Source: Myxococcales bacterium
GTDB taxonomy: Bacteria > Myxococcota_A > Polyangia > Palsa-1104
Length of the DNA stretch: 64,000 nt
NCBI GenBank assembly: GCA_003170275.1
Contig: PNAM01000065.1
Span: 9,211-73,210 of the forward strand
Direction of reading: 5' to 3'
A model generated the notes under the pieces. That model made no database searches and had not been told where the DNA came from. It worked only from the letters and a program-made list of their open reading frames with translations. This document shows positions 43,520 to 53,945 of this stretch, one piece after another; position 1 is the first letter of the stretch; every line of letters begins with the position of its first letter. The position numbers and the translations under genes were made by a program.

Positions 43520-44859
43520 CGACACCCGGTGAGGACGCGCAGGCGAGGCGGGAGGCTGGCCAGGCGTGCCTCTTCGCGCTCGATCCGATCGTCGAGCAGC
43601 ACGATCACGCGGCGCAGGTTGTCGGCTTGCCGCTGATCGTGGCGCGCGGCCAGCTCGCGGGTGAGCGCCTGCAGCGCTGCCGCCCGGCTCTTGTCGTCAC
43701 CGCGCGACAGCGCCGCGCGCTCGGCCTCGAGCTGGGCGACCGTCGCCGTGCGCTGCTCGACGAAGCGCCGCGTCGAGTCCTCGAGCCGCGCGCGCGCCGC
43801 GATCACGCTCGGGTGGCGATCCGCATAGCGGATGCCGAGCTGGTCGAGATCGACCTGCGCGCGCTCGCACGCCTCGGCGGTGGCCTGCAGATCGCTCGGC
43901 GTGCCCGACGGCAGCGGGCACACGTCGCCGTCGGGCGGCGCCGGCGTGGCGAGCGCTTGCAGCAGCGAGGCCACGCGCGCGCGCACCACCAACGCGGGGT
44001 CGCTGCGGCCGTGCTTCGTCGCCACCGGCGCGCCGAGCTCGCGCAAGAAGCTCTCGACCTCGAGCGCCTCGAGCACGCGCTGCGCCTCCCAGCGCCGGTG
44101 CACCCGCTCGAGCCGCGCGCGCGCCGCCTGGACGTGCGGGTGGCGGTCGGCGTAGCGGAGCTGCAGCTCGGCGACCTCGCGGGCGATGCGCGCCCACGCC
44201 ACGCCCAGCTCGCGCAGCTTCCACGGCTGCTCGTCGCCGCCGGGCCGCTCGATGCTCAGCGCGCGCAGCTCGGCCAGCACGGCGCCGGCGCGCGCGCGCG
44301 CGATCGCCGGATCGTCGCTGTCCTCGAGCGGGGAGGCGTGCTCGGCGACGCGCGCGAGCAGCTCCAGCTCGGCCGATCGCGCGTGCCTGAGCCCGCGCAG
44401 CCACTGCAGCGCTTCGCCGGCGCCCTCGCGGTGGCGCTGCTCGGCGGCACGCACCAGCGCCAGGCAACGCGCGATCGCTCCCTGCCGCCCGTCGCCTTCC
44501 ACCTCGAGCGCGATGCGCCGCCCGTCGGCGGTCGTGCGCACCTCGGCCTCGGCGATCGGCGAGCCCGTCTCGGATTCTCCGCGCGCGCGCACCGCCTGCG
44601 AGCGCAGCACCAACGCCCAGGTCTCGGCCTGCGCGTCCTCGGTCTGGGCCGGCGGGCGCAAGAGGCGCTCGAGCTCGGGCGGCAGCTCACCCGCTTCGCC
44701 CGCCGGATCGATCGCCGGCTGCGCCACCAGCTCGTAGAGCGCGCGTGCGACTACGTGCGAAGGCACGCTCGCGGGCCAGCGCGGCGATGGCGACGGTGCG
44801 GGCGGAGCTCCCGCGCATCCGGCGGCGGCCATCGCAGCCAGGACCAGGCGCGCGCTCAT
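43516..44859 (-). CDS. Coiled-coil lipoprotein with repeated RYADRHP motif
   Basis: 447 residues, ATGA overlap with the gene before it. Leader ending AAGC lipobox. The rest is highly helical and charged. Two copies of one repeat are visible: LRYADRHPHVQAARARLE and IRYADRHPSVIAARARLE. A YxDxHPxVxxLRxxL pattern is a hallmark of the coiled coil of Wzz/GumC-type polysaccharide chain-length regulators, but no membrane helices flank it here. Probably a periplasmic scaffold; function unknown. It sits in a four-gene operon with the receptor. Confidence 0.72.
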   Translation of the reverse strand: MSARLVLAAMAAAGCAGAPPAPSPSPRWPASVPSHVVARALYELVAQPAIDPAGEAGELPPELERLLRPPAQTEDAQAETWALVLRSQAVRARGESETGSPIAEAEVRTTADGRRIALEVEGDGRQGAIARCLALVRAAEQRHREGAGEALQWLRGLRHARSAELELLARVAEHASPLEDSDDPAIARARAGAVLAELRALSIERPGGDEQPWKLRELGVAWARIAREVAELQLRYADRHPHVQAARARLERVHRRWEAQRVLEALEVESFLRELGAPVATKHGRSDPALVVRARVASLLQALATPAPPDGDVCPLPSGTPSDLQATAEACERAQVDLDQLGIRYADRHPSVIAARARLEDSTRRFVEQRTATVAQLEAERAALSRGDDKSRAAALQALTRELAARHDQRQADNLRRVIVLLDDRIEREEARLASLPPRLRVLTGCR

Positions 44860-45890
44860 TCGAGCGTGACGTGGCGCTTCTTCACCAGCGGGTCGCCCGC
44901 GCGCGCCCCCCACTCGTAGTGCGCCGTCTTCTCGGCGACCAGCGTGCGGTGCTCGCGAAACCGCCCGACGAACGGGCTGCGCCGCCAGATCTTGACCTGC
45001 GCGTCCGCGCACTCGGTGTTGTGGCAGAACGCCGGCTCGCCGTCGGGGTCGACGTACTCGGCGAGCACCATGTCCTCGGGCCGGCAGGTCAGCTCGGCCT
45101 CGACCTTGTACTCCGCGTTCGACGCCTTGAGCCCGTAGCGCCCGGTGCCGTACTCCGAGCGCGCGAGCGGCAGCTGGTAGAACTCGCGAAACTCGATGCG
45201 ATCGGGATCGGCCCCGTCGAGGTACAGCGAGAGCAGCGTGAGCTTGGGCAGCACCACCGGCCCGCGCCGCAGGCGGATGCTGAGCGTCTCGAGCGCCGCG
45301 CCGCGATCGCCTTCGAACGCGTTGCAGTGCGACCACGCCCACGAGTACGCGTGCTTCTTGCCCCACAGGTGCGTCTGCCCGAGCGGCGAGCCGTCCAGCT
45401 CGTAGCGCTTGCCGTCGACGGTGATGTGTCCCTGCGCGGCGACGTTCAGGTTGGGCGAGAGCACCACCGTGTCGGCCCAGCTCCCCTTGTACGCCGCGCC
45501 CGGCAGGTGCAGGTGCAGGCGATCCTGCGGCCGCCAGTGGAGATCCCACTCGGCCTTGTGACCGTCGCCGTCGAGCGCGCCCTTCATGCCGTCGTGGCGC
45601 ACCTCCGCGTCGCCGATGCGCACCGAGAACGGGTCGGTCTGCGCGTGCAGTTGCGCGATGGGAAAGCGGCGGTTGAACCCGAAGGTCGCGGCCGGGTCGT
45701 TGCCGTCGAAGCGCGCGAACCAGAGCTGCGCGTACGGCTCGCCATGGCCGGGCCGCGGCGCCTCCATGGTGTAGCGGATCCAGAAGCCGGTCTTCGAAGG
45801 CAGGTGAGAGAGCGTCGCGTACCACACCTCGTAGTGGCCGGGCTGCTGGGCCCAGCGCATGAGGTTGGCTTCCGTGGCATCCATATCCAT
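44856..45890 (-). CDS. AttH/CrtC-like (lipocalin-type) protein
   Basis: 344 residues from the ATG at 45890; an in-frame ATG lies two codons later. A long beta-rich protein without leader. Motifs HYEVWYATLSH, GFWIRYTMEAP, GSPLGQTHLWGKKHAYSWAWSHC and LPLARSEYGTGRYGL recall the AttH/CrtC (hydroxyneurosporene synthase) lipocalin-like superfamily, which handles hydrophobic molecules such as carotenoids. I assign it from these motifs only. First gene of the operon leading to the TonB receptor, so it may act on or bind a lipid-like cargo. Divergent from the response regulator (78 bp). Confidence 0.55.
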   Translation of the reverse strand: MDMDATEANLMRWAQQPGHYEVWYATLSHLPSKTGFWIRYTMEAPRPGHGEPYAQLWFARFDGNDPAATFGFNRRFPIAQLHAQTDPFSVRIGDAEVRHDGMKGALDGDGHKAEWDLHWRPQDRLHLHLPGAAYKGSWADTVVLSPNLNVAAQGHITVDGKRYELDGSPLGQTHLWGKKHAYSWAWSHCNAFEGDRGAALETLSIRLRRGPVVLPKLTLLSLYLDGADPDRIEFREFYQLPLARSEYGTGRYGLKASNAEYKVEAELTCRPEDMVLAEYVDPDGEPAFCHNTECADAQVKIWRRSPFVGRFREHRTLVAEKTAHYEWGARAGDPLVKKRHVTLE

Positions 45891-45968
45891 GGGGCCTCGA
45901 CAATAGCACGTAGCGCCCGTACCATTGTGGCTCCGGGGCGTGGCTCTGGCGTGGCTCGGGGGTAGGGC

Positions 45969-46697
45969 GTGGCGCACATCTTGATGGTCGAGGACGACGA
46001 GGACGTGGTGGAGTTCAGCCGCGCGCTCCTCGAGAAGCACAACTACTCGTTCGAGGTCGCCACCGACGGGGAGGCGGCGCTGGTCGCGTACATGACGCGC
46101 CGGCCGGACCTGCTCCTGCTCGACGTGTTCGTGCCGCGCCTCGACGGCCTGCGCTTCGCGCGCGAGATCCAGACGCGCTATCCGAACGATCACATTCCGA
46201 TCGTCGTGTGGACCGGTGCCTACGAGCCGGACAAGATCGGCGATCTGCTCGAGACCCCGCACGTGCTGCCCAAGCCGGTCGGCTCCGACGAGCTGCTCGA
46301 GGTGGTGCGGCGCGCGCTGCACGCCGACATGCGCCCCAAGGCGCTGCGCGTGCTGGCGGTCTCCGGCTCGACCCACGCCGTGCGCGAGCTGGTGCGCGAG
46401 CTGCGCGAGGACTTCGACGTGCACACTGCCACCCGCTGGGAAGAGGCGCTCGCGCTCCTCGACGTGCGACCGTACGAAGGCGTGGTGGTCGACGTCTCGG
46501 CCAACCTCGCCGACGGCTCGAGCCTGCTGCGCGCGGTCGCGTCCCGTCACAAGGCGCTCGGCCGGGTGGCGCTCCTCGGCCCGGATCAGGCGGAGGTGGG
46601 ACGCGAGCTCGAGAGCTCCGGCGCGGCCGACGCCTGCCTGACGCAGGACCGCGCCGCCGGTGCGCTCGGCGATCGACTTCACGCCATTCTGGGGTAA
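45969..46697 (+). CDS. Response regulator with two receiver domains, no output domain
   Basis: 242 residues from GTG, preceded by GGGGGTAGGG. REC1 (about 1-118) is intact: acidic pocket EDDE near residues 8-11, phosphoacceptor Asp52 (LLLLDVFVP), T82 and K102 (LPKPV). REC2 (about 123-240) retains an Asp (VVVDVSAN) but has SGST in place of the acidic pair and LTQD in place of the conserved Lys, so it is likely not phosphorylated. No DNA-binding or enzymatic output; it probably works by protein-protein contact. The next gene follows after 13 bp. No histidine kinase is in the window. Confidence 0.88.
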   Translation: MAHILMVEDDEDVVEFSRALLEKHNYSFEVATDGEAALVAYMTRRPDLLLLDVFVPRLDGLRFAREIQTRYPNDHIPIVVWTGAYEPDKIGDLLETPHVLPKPVGSDELLEVVRRALHADMRPKALRVLAVSGSTHAVRELVRELREDFDVHTATRWEEALALLDVRPYEGVVVDVSANLADGSSLLRAVASRHKALGRVALLGPDQAEVGRELESSGAADACLTQDRAAGALGDRLHAILG

Positions 46698-46710
46698 TGT
46701 TCTCGGCTCG

Positions 46711-48018
46711 ATGTCGCCGAAGGACCTGACCGCCATCCTCCTCCCGCTCGGGCAGCTCACCGACGAGCAGATCCGCCGCGTCGTGTTCGAGAAGGGCGTC
46801 GGCGACGTGCTGGTGCGCGTGGCGCCGCTCGAGGCGGTCAAGCTGCAGCAGGTCGAGGTGCACGAGGCCAAGGAGGGTCTGCCGTGCGAGGATCCCGATC
46901 TGGTCGGCCGGCTGTCGGCCAACGGCTGGGCGGCGTTCGTGCATGTGAACCACTCGGCGAGCCAGGCGATCGTGCACGGCTTCGTGCAGGGCAAGCCGCT
47001 CGACGGGTTCGCCGGCGCGCCCGGCCCCGAGTTCGACGCCAAGCTCAAAGAAGCGGTGCAAGCCGAGGTCACGCTCGATCAGATCACCGCCGCCGACGAC
47101 GGCAGCCGCATGGGCATCGGCGTGACCTCGACGCGCACCATGGCGATCATCCGCGGCGCGCCGCTAATCGTCCCGCCCGGCACGCCCACCGACTTCAACT
47201 CGTTCGTCTTTCACGATCGCGGGGCCGGCATGGACGAGGAGGGCGAGCGGCTGGCGATGCTCACGTTCGACCCGCGCGTGGCCCGCCTGTTGTGGACCAC
47301 GCCGGGCCGCGAGCTGAGCGCGAACCTGATCGCCGCGCCGCCCGGCTTCTACGGCCCGCTCGAGGCGGTGCGCGACGCGGCCGCCGACGTGCTCGCGCCG
47401 CTCGGCGATCGAACGCCCGAACAGGCCGGCCTCACCGACGTGCGCACGCTCGAGCTGTGCGTGCTCGCGGCGGGGCGCGCGTTCGCCGGCGGCGATCTGC
47501 GCGAGTACTGGGACGAGCGCGTGCTGCCGATGTTCGCGCTCTCGGGCGATCCGGTGATCGAGCCGTCCGAGGTCGAGGATCTCGACGATTGCGACAGCGT
47601 GCTGCACGCGATGGTCGAGGTGCAGCCGTTTGCCGCGCCGCCGGGCGGGGAGGGCACGCTGCTCCAGTCGCTCGGCGACGACGAGCTCGCGCCGCTGGCG
47701 CCGTGGGCCAAACCGGGCGAGGAATATCGCGGCACCATGTTCCTCTTACAACCGCAGCGCCTGCTCACGCTGGTGCGCTCGCTCGACGGCCTGAAGATGC
47801 GCGCGGCGATGGAGAAGTTCGAGCGCGCCTGGTATCGCGCGGCGCGTCCCGGCCAGCCCGAAGGCGACGCGCTCGACAACTTCAAGCGCGCCAAGGCCGA
47901 GGAGGGCAAGGCCGACATCGAGCGCTTCTTGCGCGACTGGACCGAGCTGCGCATCTGCCTCGAGATCGGCGCCGCCAACCAGTTCCAGGTGGCGCTTCTG
48001 TTCTACGAGGGCGCGTGA
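46711..48018 (+). CDS. Unrecognised acidic cytoplasmic protein
   Basis: 435 residues from the ATG at 46711; the longer frame begins inside the upstream gene. It is rich in Asp/Glu, with no leader or membrane segment. Readable features are an N-terminal segment (LLPLGQLTDEQIRRVVFEKG), a FVFHDRGAGMDEEGERLAML block and a predominantly helical C-terminal third (DNFKRAKAEEGKADIERFLRDW). I do not recognise it. Conserved placement between a response regulator and a Nudix-like gene (GTGA overlap) suggests a shared operon. Confidence 0.65.
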   Translation: MSPKDLTAILLPLGQLTDEQIRRVVFEKGVGDVLVRVAPLEAVKLQQVEVHEAKEGLPCEDPDLVGRLSANGWAAFVHVNHSASQAIVHGFVQGKPLDGFAGAPGPEFDAKLKEAVQAEVTLDQITAADDGSRMGIGVTSTRTMAIIRGAPLIVPPGTPTDFNSFVFHDRGAGMDEEGERLAMLTFDPRVARLLWTTPGRELSANLIAAPPGFYGPLEAVRDAAADVLAPLGDRTPEQAGLTDVRTLELCVLAAGRAFAGGDLREYWDERVLPMFALSGDPVIEPSEVEDLDDCDSVLHAMVEVQPFAAPPGGEGTLLQSLGDDELAPLAPWAKPGEEYRGTMFLLQPQRLLTLVRSLDGLKMRAAMEKFERAWYRAARPGQPEGDALDNFKRAKAEEGKADIERFLRDWTELRICLEIGAANQFQVALLFYEGA

Positions 48019-48662
48019 AGGTAGTCGGCTACCAAGTCGTCGACGAGCAGGTGATCGGGAAGGGCGGGTTTCTCACGCTGCGGCGGCTGCGCCTGCGCCT
48101 GCGTCGCGACGACGGCAGCTTGAGCGAAGAGGGGCTTTACGACTTCGTCGAGCGGCCGATGGGGCTCGACGCGGTCGTGCTCGCGCTCTACCAGCGGGTG
48201 GCCGGTGGGCGCATCGACGTGCTGTTGCGCGACGGGCTGCGCGTGCCGATGGATTTCGGTCGCGTCCAGAGCCGCGACGTCGTACCGCGCCCGTTCACCG
48301 AGGTGGTGGCGGGCATCCTCGAGGCCGGCGAGGTCGGGCCGGAGGCGCTGCGCAAGCGCGCGGCCGCCGAGGCGTACGAGGAGGCGGGCTTGCGGATCGC
48401 CCCCGATTCCGTGGAGCTGCTCGGCGCGCCCATGCACCCGACGCCCGGCATGTGCCCCGAGCTGTTCTACTTCGCCGCCGCGCAGGTCTCCGCCGCCGAG
48501 CGCTCGGGCGCGTGCGTGCCGCCCACCGACGGCTCGCCGTTCGAAGAGGGCGCGACCCTCCGCTGGCTCGATCTCGACGACGCGCTCGCCGCCTGCGCAG
48601 CCGGCACGATCACCGACATGAAGACCGAGCTGGTGCTGCGCCGTCTGAAGGCGCGCATCTAG
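48015..48662 (+). CDS. Nudix-fold hydrolase with atypical Nudix box
   Basis: 215 residues, GTG in a GTGA overlap with the preceding gene. The Nudix helix reads GILEAGE...RAAAEAYEEAGL. The acidic metal ligands of the consensus (Gx5Ex7REUxEExGU) are kept, but the consensus Gly and Arg positions are Ala. Upstream RDVVPRPFTEVVAG and downstream MHPTPGMCPELFYFAA are typical of ADP-ribose/ADP-sugar pyrophosphatases, which usually have the ExxEE of this helix. Probably still hydrolyses a nucleoside-diphosphate-linked compound. Confidence 0.78.
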   Translation: MKVVGYQVVDEQVIGKGGFLTLRRLRLRLRRDDGSLSEEGLYDFVERPMGLDAVVLALYQRVAGGRIDVLLRDGLRVPMDFGRVQSRDVVPRPFTEVVAGILEAGEVGPEALRKRAAAEAYEEAGLRIAPDSVELLGAPMHPTPGMCPELFYFAAAQVSAAERSGACVPPTDGSPFEEGATLRWLDLDDALAACAAGTITDMKTELVLRRLKARI

Positions 48663-48898
48663 ACTGCATCAAGTTTGCGGCGATCGCGAAGACGCGATCA
48701 CACTCACGACCCCGAAGTCCTTCTCCCAGATCTCGCGACGGGATCGCAAGCGACCCGCGTCGCATCGAAGGCAAACGCGGGAAGCCCAAGCGCGTCCGGT
48801 GCGCTCGCTTTCCACTCCTGGAAGGCTACCCGAGCAACCGTGTGCGAAACCAGGGAACCGCCGCCCCGCCGGGGTGTCCTTGGGAAGGGAGGTCTTCT
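48663..48898. other. 236-bp non-coding gap before AgmX-domain gene
   Basis: No convincing coding frame, tRNA or known riboswitch consensus. It contains GC-rich short inverted repeats (for example GCGATCGCGAAGACGCGATC near 48679) and ends with the GGGAGG ribosome-binding site of the next gene. Likely promoter and 5' leader of that gene. Confidence 0.5.
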
Positions 48899-50725
48899 GT
48901 GCGCGAGCGTGCGGTTGCCGGAGGCGCGATCTCGGTGGAGATCTCCGCCCGCTTCGACGGGGCCGTGGTGTCGGTCCATCACCTGGTGGTGGGGCCGAGG
49001 GGCCCGACCTGGCCGACGCGGCTGCTGTTTGCGGCCGGCGCGTTGGGACTGCTCGGCTCCATCGGTCTGCTCGCGGCGGCCGCTCGCGGGGCCAGCGGTC
49101 CTGCGTGCACGGTCGCGTTCGGCGTCGCGGTGTTGCTGGCGGCCGGCTGCCTGCCACTCGCCTGGCTGCGGCGCTCGGACGAGGGCCAACCGCGCGACTT
49201 CACCGTCGGGCCTGGCCGCGGCGCGGACCTACCGTTGCCCGAGCACCTGGCGTCCGAGCCGCTGTTTGCGCTGGTGCGCCTGACCGATCGCGGCTTCGAG
49301 CTGCGCGGCCCGCAGGGTGCCTCGCGGCTGATCGAGATCGACGATCGCGCGCACGTGATTCTGGGCGGCATCGTCCTGCAGATCGCCGCCGGCCTGCCGC
49401 CTCGCCGCTACCGCCTCGCGCCTCCCACGCGTTGGCTCGCGCGCCTGATGGAGGGCGCCACCGGAGTCTGGATCGCCACCTGCCTGTGTATCCTGCTCCC
49501 GATTGCCGCCGCGCTCCTGGGCGCGCTCTACCAGCACCGCGGGCACAGCCTTCGCCTCGAGCCGGCGGACGCGCGCCACGCGCGCATCGCCTTCGGCCCG
49601 GAAGACGCACCGCGCGCACCGGCGCCCCAACCACCGGCGCAGGATCGCTCGGTGCCAGCGACGCCGCATCTGCGCACCGCGCAATCCGCCTCCGTCGCGC
49701 CCGCATCACGAGCCTCCACTGCGCCGGCCGCGCTTGCGCTCGCAACCATTCCCCAAGACGCCATCGCCGCCGCTCAGGCGCCGACCGCCTCGGACGCTGC
49801 GAGCGCTTCGGCAGCTCCCGCCCAGGCTTCCCTAGCCGCGCAAGCGGAAGCAGGCGCGGCGCCGGCACCCACCGAAGTCACGAGCGACGCACCCGCGAAC
49901 GCGTCAGCAACTGCACACGAACCGCCTGCGGCCGTCGCTTCCGCCGGGTCGGGGGCGACCGCGCCTGCGCGTGACGAAGTCCGGCGCCTGGCCCAGGAAC
50001 AAGCGGTGCGCTCGTCGCTGCTCGGCATGTTCCGCGGCACGATGGCCGGTGCCCGAGACGCGCTCGCCGGCGGCGGTGCGCGAGGCGGCGCCGGCGGCGC
50101 GACGCCGCAGGGTGGCCCGAGCGGCGCTTCCGCGAGCGGGCCAAGCACCGCGAGCGAGAGCGGCGCCGAGGCGGATCCGATGGGGCAGCTGGTCGGCGAG
50201 GAGATCGGCGAAGCGGATGGCGTCGGAGGTCTAGGTCTCGTCGGGACCGGTGCCGGCGGTGGCGGCAGTGGAGACGGCACGATCGGGCTCGGCGACCTTG
50301 GGACGATCGGCCATGGCGGAGGCAGCGGCACCGGCTATGGCTACGGGATCGGATGCGGCGGCCTCGGTGGACGATCGGCACAGGCGCCGGCGGTGTCGAT
50401 GCGCGCGGCGGAGGTGCGTGGGGCGCTCGACAAGGAGATCATCCGGCGCGTCGTGCGCGCGCACGTCAACGAGGTGCGCTTTTGCTACGAGCAGGAGCTG
50501 CAGGACCACCCGACGCTCGAGGGCAGGGTCCTGGTCGAGTTCAGGATCGCCGAGAGCGGCGCGGTCCTGATCGCCACCGCCGAAGCTTCGTCGCTGTCAC
50601 GCCGGGAGGCTGGCGACTGCATCGCGGCCGCCGTGCGTCGCTGGACCTTCCCTTCGGCGAAGAAGTTTGGCGTCACCGAAGTCCACTACCCGTTCGTCCT
50701 GCACACCGGCGAACGCGAAGACTGA
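48899..50725 (+). CDS. Membrane protein with AgmX/PglI (TonB-like) C-terminal domain
   Basis: 608 residues. The GTG at 48899 is chosen because GGAGG lies 7 bases upstream. Two membrane helices sit near residues 40-85 (RLLFAAGALGLLGSIGLLAA and ACTVAFGVAVLLAAGCLPL). A possible degenerate FHA-like beta region follows (DFTVGPGRGADLPLPEHL), and a third helix near residue 190. A long Ala/Pro-rich and then Gly-rich disordered spacer leads to the C-terminal domain (VVRAHVNEVRFCYEQEL, GRVLVEFRIAESGAV, AAVRRWTFPSA), as in AgmX/GltJ and TonB-family C-termini. It would span the periplasm from the inner membrane. Partner unknown. Confidence 0.82.
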   Translation: MRERAVAGGAISVEISARFDGAVVSVHHLVVGPRGPTWPTRLLFAAGALGLLGSIGLLAAAARGASGPACTVAFGVAVLLAAGCLPLAWLRRSDEGQPRDFTVGPGRGADLPLPEHLASEPLFALVRLTDRGFELRGPQGASRLIEIDDRAHVILGGIVLQIAAGLPPRRYRLAPPTRWLARLMEGATGVWIATCLCILLPIAAALLGALYQHRGHSLRLEPADARHARIAFGPEDAPRAPAPQPPAQDRSVPATPHLRTAQSASVAPASRASTAPAALALATIPQDAIAAAQAPTASDAASASAAPAQASLAAQAEAGAAPAPTEVTSDAPANASATAHEPPAAVASAGSGATAPARDEVRRLAQEQAVRSSLLGMFRGTMAGARDALAGGGARGGAGGATPQGGPSGASASGPSTASESGAEADPMGQLVGEEIGEADGVGGLGLVGTGAGGGGSGDGTIGLGDLGTIGHGGGSGTGYGYGIGCGGLGGRSAQAPAVSMRAAEVRGALDKEIIRRVVRAHVNEVRFCYEQELQDHPTLEGRVLVEFRIAESGAVLIATAEASSLSRREAGDCIAAAVRRWTFPSAKKFGVTEVHYPFVLHTGERED

Positions 50726-50741
50726 GCACCGGATAGCTTTA

Positions 50742-50786
50742 CGCGGCGACGGACCGCCGCGTGATCGACGCGCTGCGCATCGATCA
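50742..50786. terminator. Pair of hairpins between convergent genes
   Basis: CGCGGC/GCCGCG (50742-50761, loop 8) is followed at once by an 8-bp perfect stem GTGATCGA/TCGATCAC (50761-50787, loop 11). Placed between the AgmX-domain and dacB stops, this is a plausible bidirectional terminator, although no T-tract follows. Confidence 0.5.
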
Positions 50787-50831
50787 CCTCCAACGTGAAG
50801 ACGTCGCCAACGCGCGCTCGTCCTTTCAACC

Positions 50832-52360
50832 CTATTTTGCCAGCAGATACGCGACCAGCGCTTCGGCGATCGCGTCCTGTGCCTTGCGCGCCGCGGCGGT
50901 GCCGGGGTCGGGCACGCTGTTCATGAAGATCGCGAACGCGATCGGCGCGTGGCCCGGCGCGCCCGCATAACCCGCCAGGCAGGAGACGCCCTGCAGCGTG
51001 CCGGTCTTGGCGCGCACGAACCGCTCGGCCAGCCCGCCCTCCATGCGATGCCCGATGGTGCCGTCGGCGCCGGCCAGCGCCAGACTACCGATGAAGTCCG
51101 AGGCGAAGCGGAAGTCCTTGTAGGCGGTCGACAAGAGCTTGACCAGTTGCGACGGGCTGAAGCGGTTGGTGTCGTAGAGCCCCGAGCCGTTGACCATCTT
51201 GTAGTCGGCGCGGTTGATGCCCAGCCGCTCGAGGAAGCTGGCGACCGCATCGAGGCCCTTCTGCCAGGTGCCGGGCCGGCCGACCGTCTCGGCGCCGAGC
51301 GTCTTCAAGATCTGCTCGGCCATGAAGTTGTTGGAGCGCTTGTTGACGTCGCGCACCGCCACGCCGAGCGGCTGCGAGTAGTGCGCGCTGAGCGCCCGCG
51401 CGCCCGACGGCGTGGCCGCGCGCACCACGCTGCCGGTGATCTTGATCCCGCGCCGCGCGCACAATTCGCGGAACGCGTTGGCCGCGTACAGATCCGGATG
51501 GGTCACGCGCCGGAGCTGCGTCTGCCCCGGATCGCCGAGCCGGATGCGTCCCTTGACCAGGATCTCGGTGTGCTCGGGCGCGTCCCTGGACTCGACCGTG
51601 AGCAGCGTGCGCCCGACCGCCACCGTGCGCGCCTCGTTGGTGACCGCGAAGTAGGGCGTCTGCGGATCGATCACCACGCGCGCCGGCGCCCCGTCGCTGG
51701 GCCCGGGCAGGATGTGCACGCCGACCGCGTTGTAGTTGAGCGAGAGCGCTCCGTTGGGCGCGCGGAACGGCAGATCTTCCAGCTTCTGATCGAAGCCCGG
51801 CCCGAGCCGCACGTCATCGAAGAACGTGTCGTCCACCGCCAGATCGCCCGACACCTTGCGCACGCCCATCGACCACAGCTCGGACACCACGCGCCACAAG
51901 TCTTCGATCACCAGCGTCGGATCGCCGTGCCCCTTTAAGTACAGCCGTCCCTTGAGCTCGCCGCCCGCCAGCGCACCGTCGGTGTACACGATGGTCTTCC
52001 AGCGATATTCGGGCCCCAGCATGGCCAGCGCGGCGGCGGTGGTGAATAGCTTGGTGTTGCTCGCCGGGTTGAACAGCTGCGCCTCGTTCTTGCCGTACAG
52101 GAGCTTGCCCGAATCCACGTCGTTGACCGCCACGCCCACCTTGGCGCCCGCCAGCAGCGGGTCGCCCAGCGCGCCGTCGATCTGTTGCGCCAGCCACTTC
52201 TGCTTGTCCGCCGGGGTGCCCGAGGGCGACGAGACCACCGGCGTCGGGGTGTACCGGGAGGGCGTAGGGCGCGAACCGCCGTCCGGCTCAGCCTCGGGAA
52301 CTTGCGCAAAGGCCGCGGGTGCGATCAGGCTTACCAGGAGAAGGAGCACTAAGAGACGTG

Positions 52361-52367
<7 letters not shown>
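50832..52367 (-). CDS. dacB: D-alanyl-D-alanine carboxypeptidase/endopeptidase (PBP4-type, S13)
   Basis: 511 residues from GTG at 52367; a TTG at 52373 is the alternative, and both overlap the divergent gene. Signal peptide RLLVLLLLVSLIAPAAFA. Catalytic motifs in S13 order: SxxK in NPASNTKLFTTAA (about residue 103), SxN in RSNNFMAEQIL and KTG in RAKTGTLQGVS. The insert between the first and second motifs is about 200 residues, as in PBP4. It trims or cleaves peptidoglycan cross-links in the periplasm. The start region overlaps head-to-head with the ABC-type binding protein gene, so transcription of one should cross the other's start. Confidence 0.95.
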
Positions 52368-53914
<1,547 letters not shown>

Positions 53915-53917
<3 letters not shown>

Positions 53918-53943
53918 CGAGCGGACTTAACTTTTTAACTTTT
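53915..53943 (+). repeat. Half-copy (one arm) of the pbpC palindromic element
   Basis: 29 bases identical to one arm of the palindrome at 28096-28124 except one A-to-G at base 5. Its first TAA is the stop codon of the peptide-binding-protein gene, and its end is 2 bp from the stop of the convergent PilZ gene. The opposite arm is absent: the next bases do not match the loop or arm. The T-rich sequence in this position could also serve as a termination signal. Confidence 0.9.
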
Positions 53944-53945
53944 GG

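Noticed and set aside
48750..48860. Riboswitch (GEMM or cobalamin-like) before the AgmX-domain gene
   Set aside because: Fragments such as GGCAAAC and GGAAGCC occur, but the helices and conserved loops do not assemble into either consensus.
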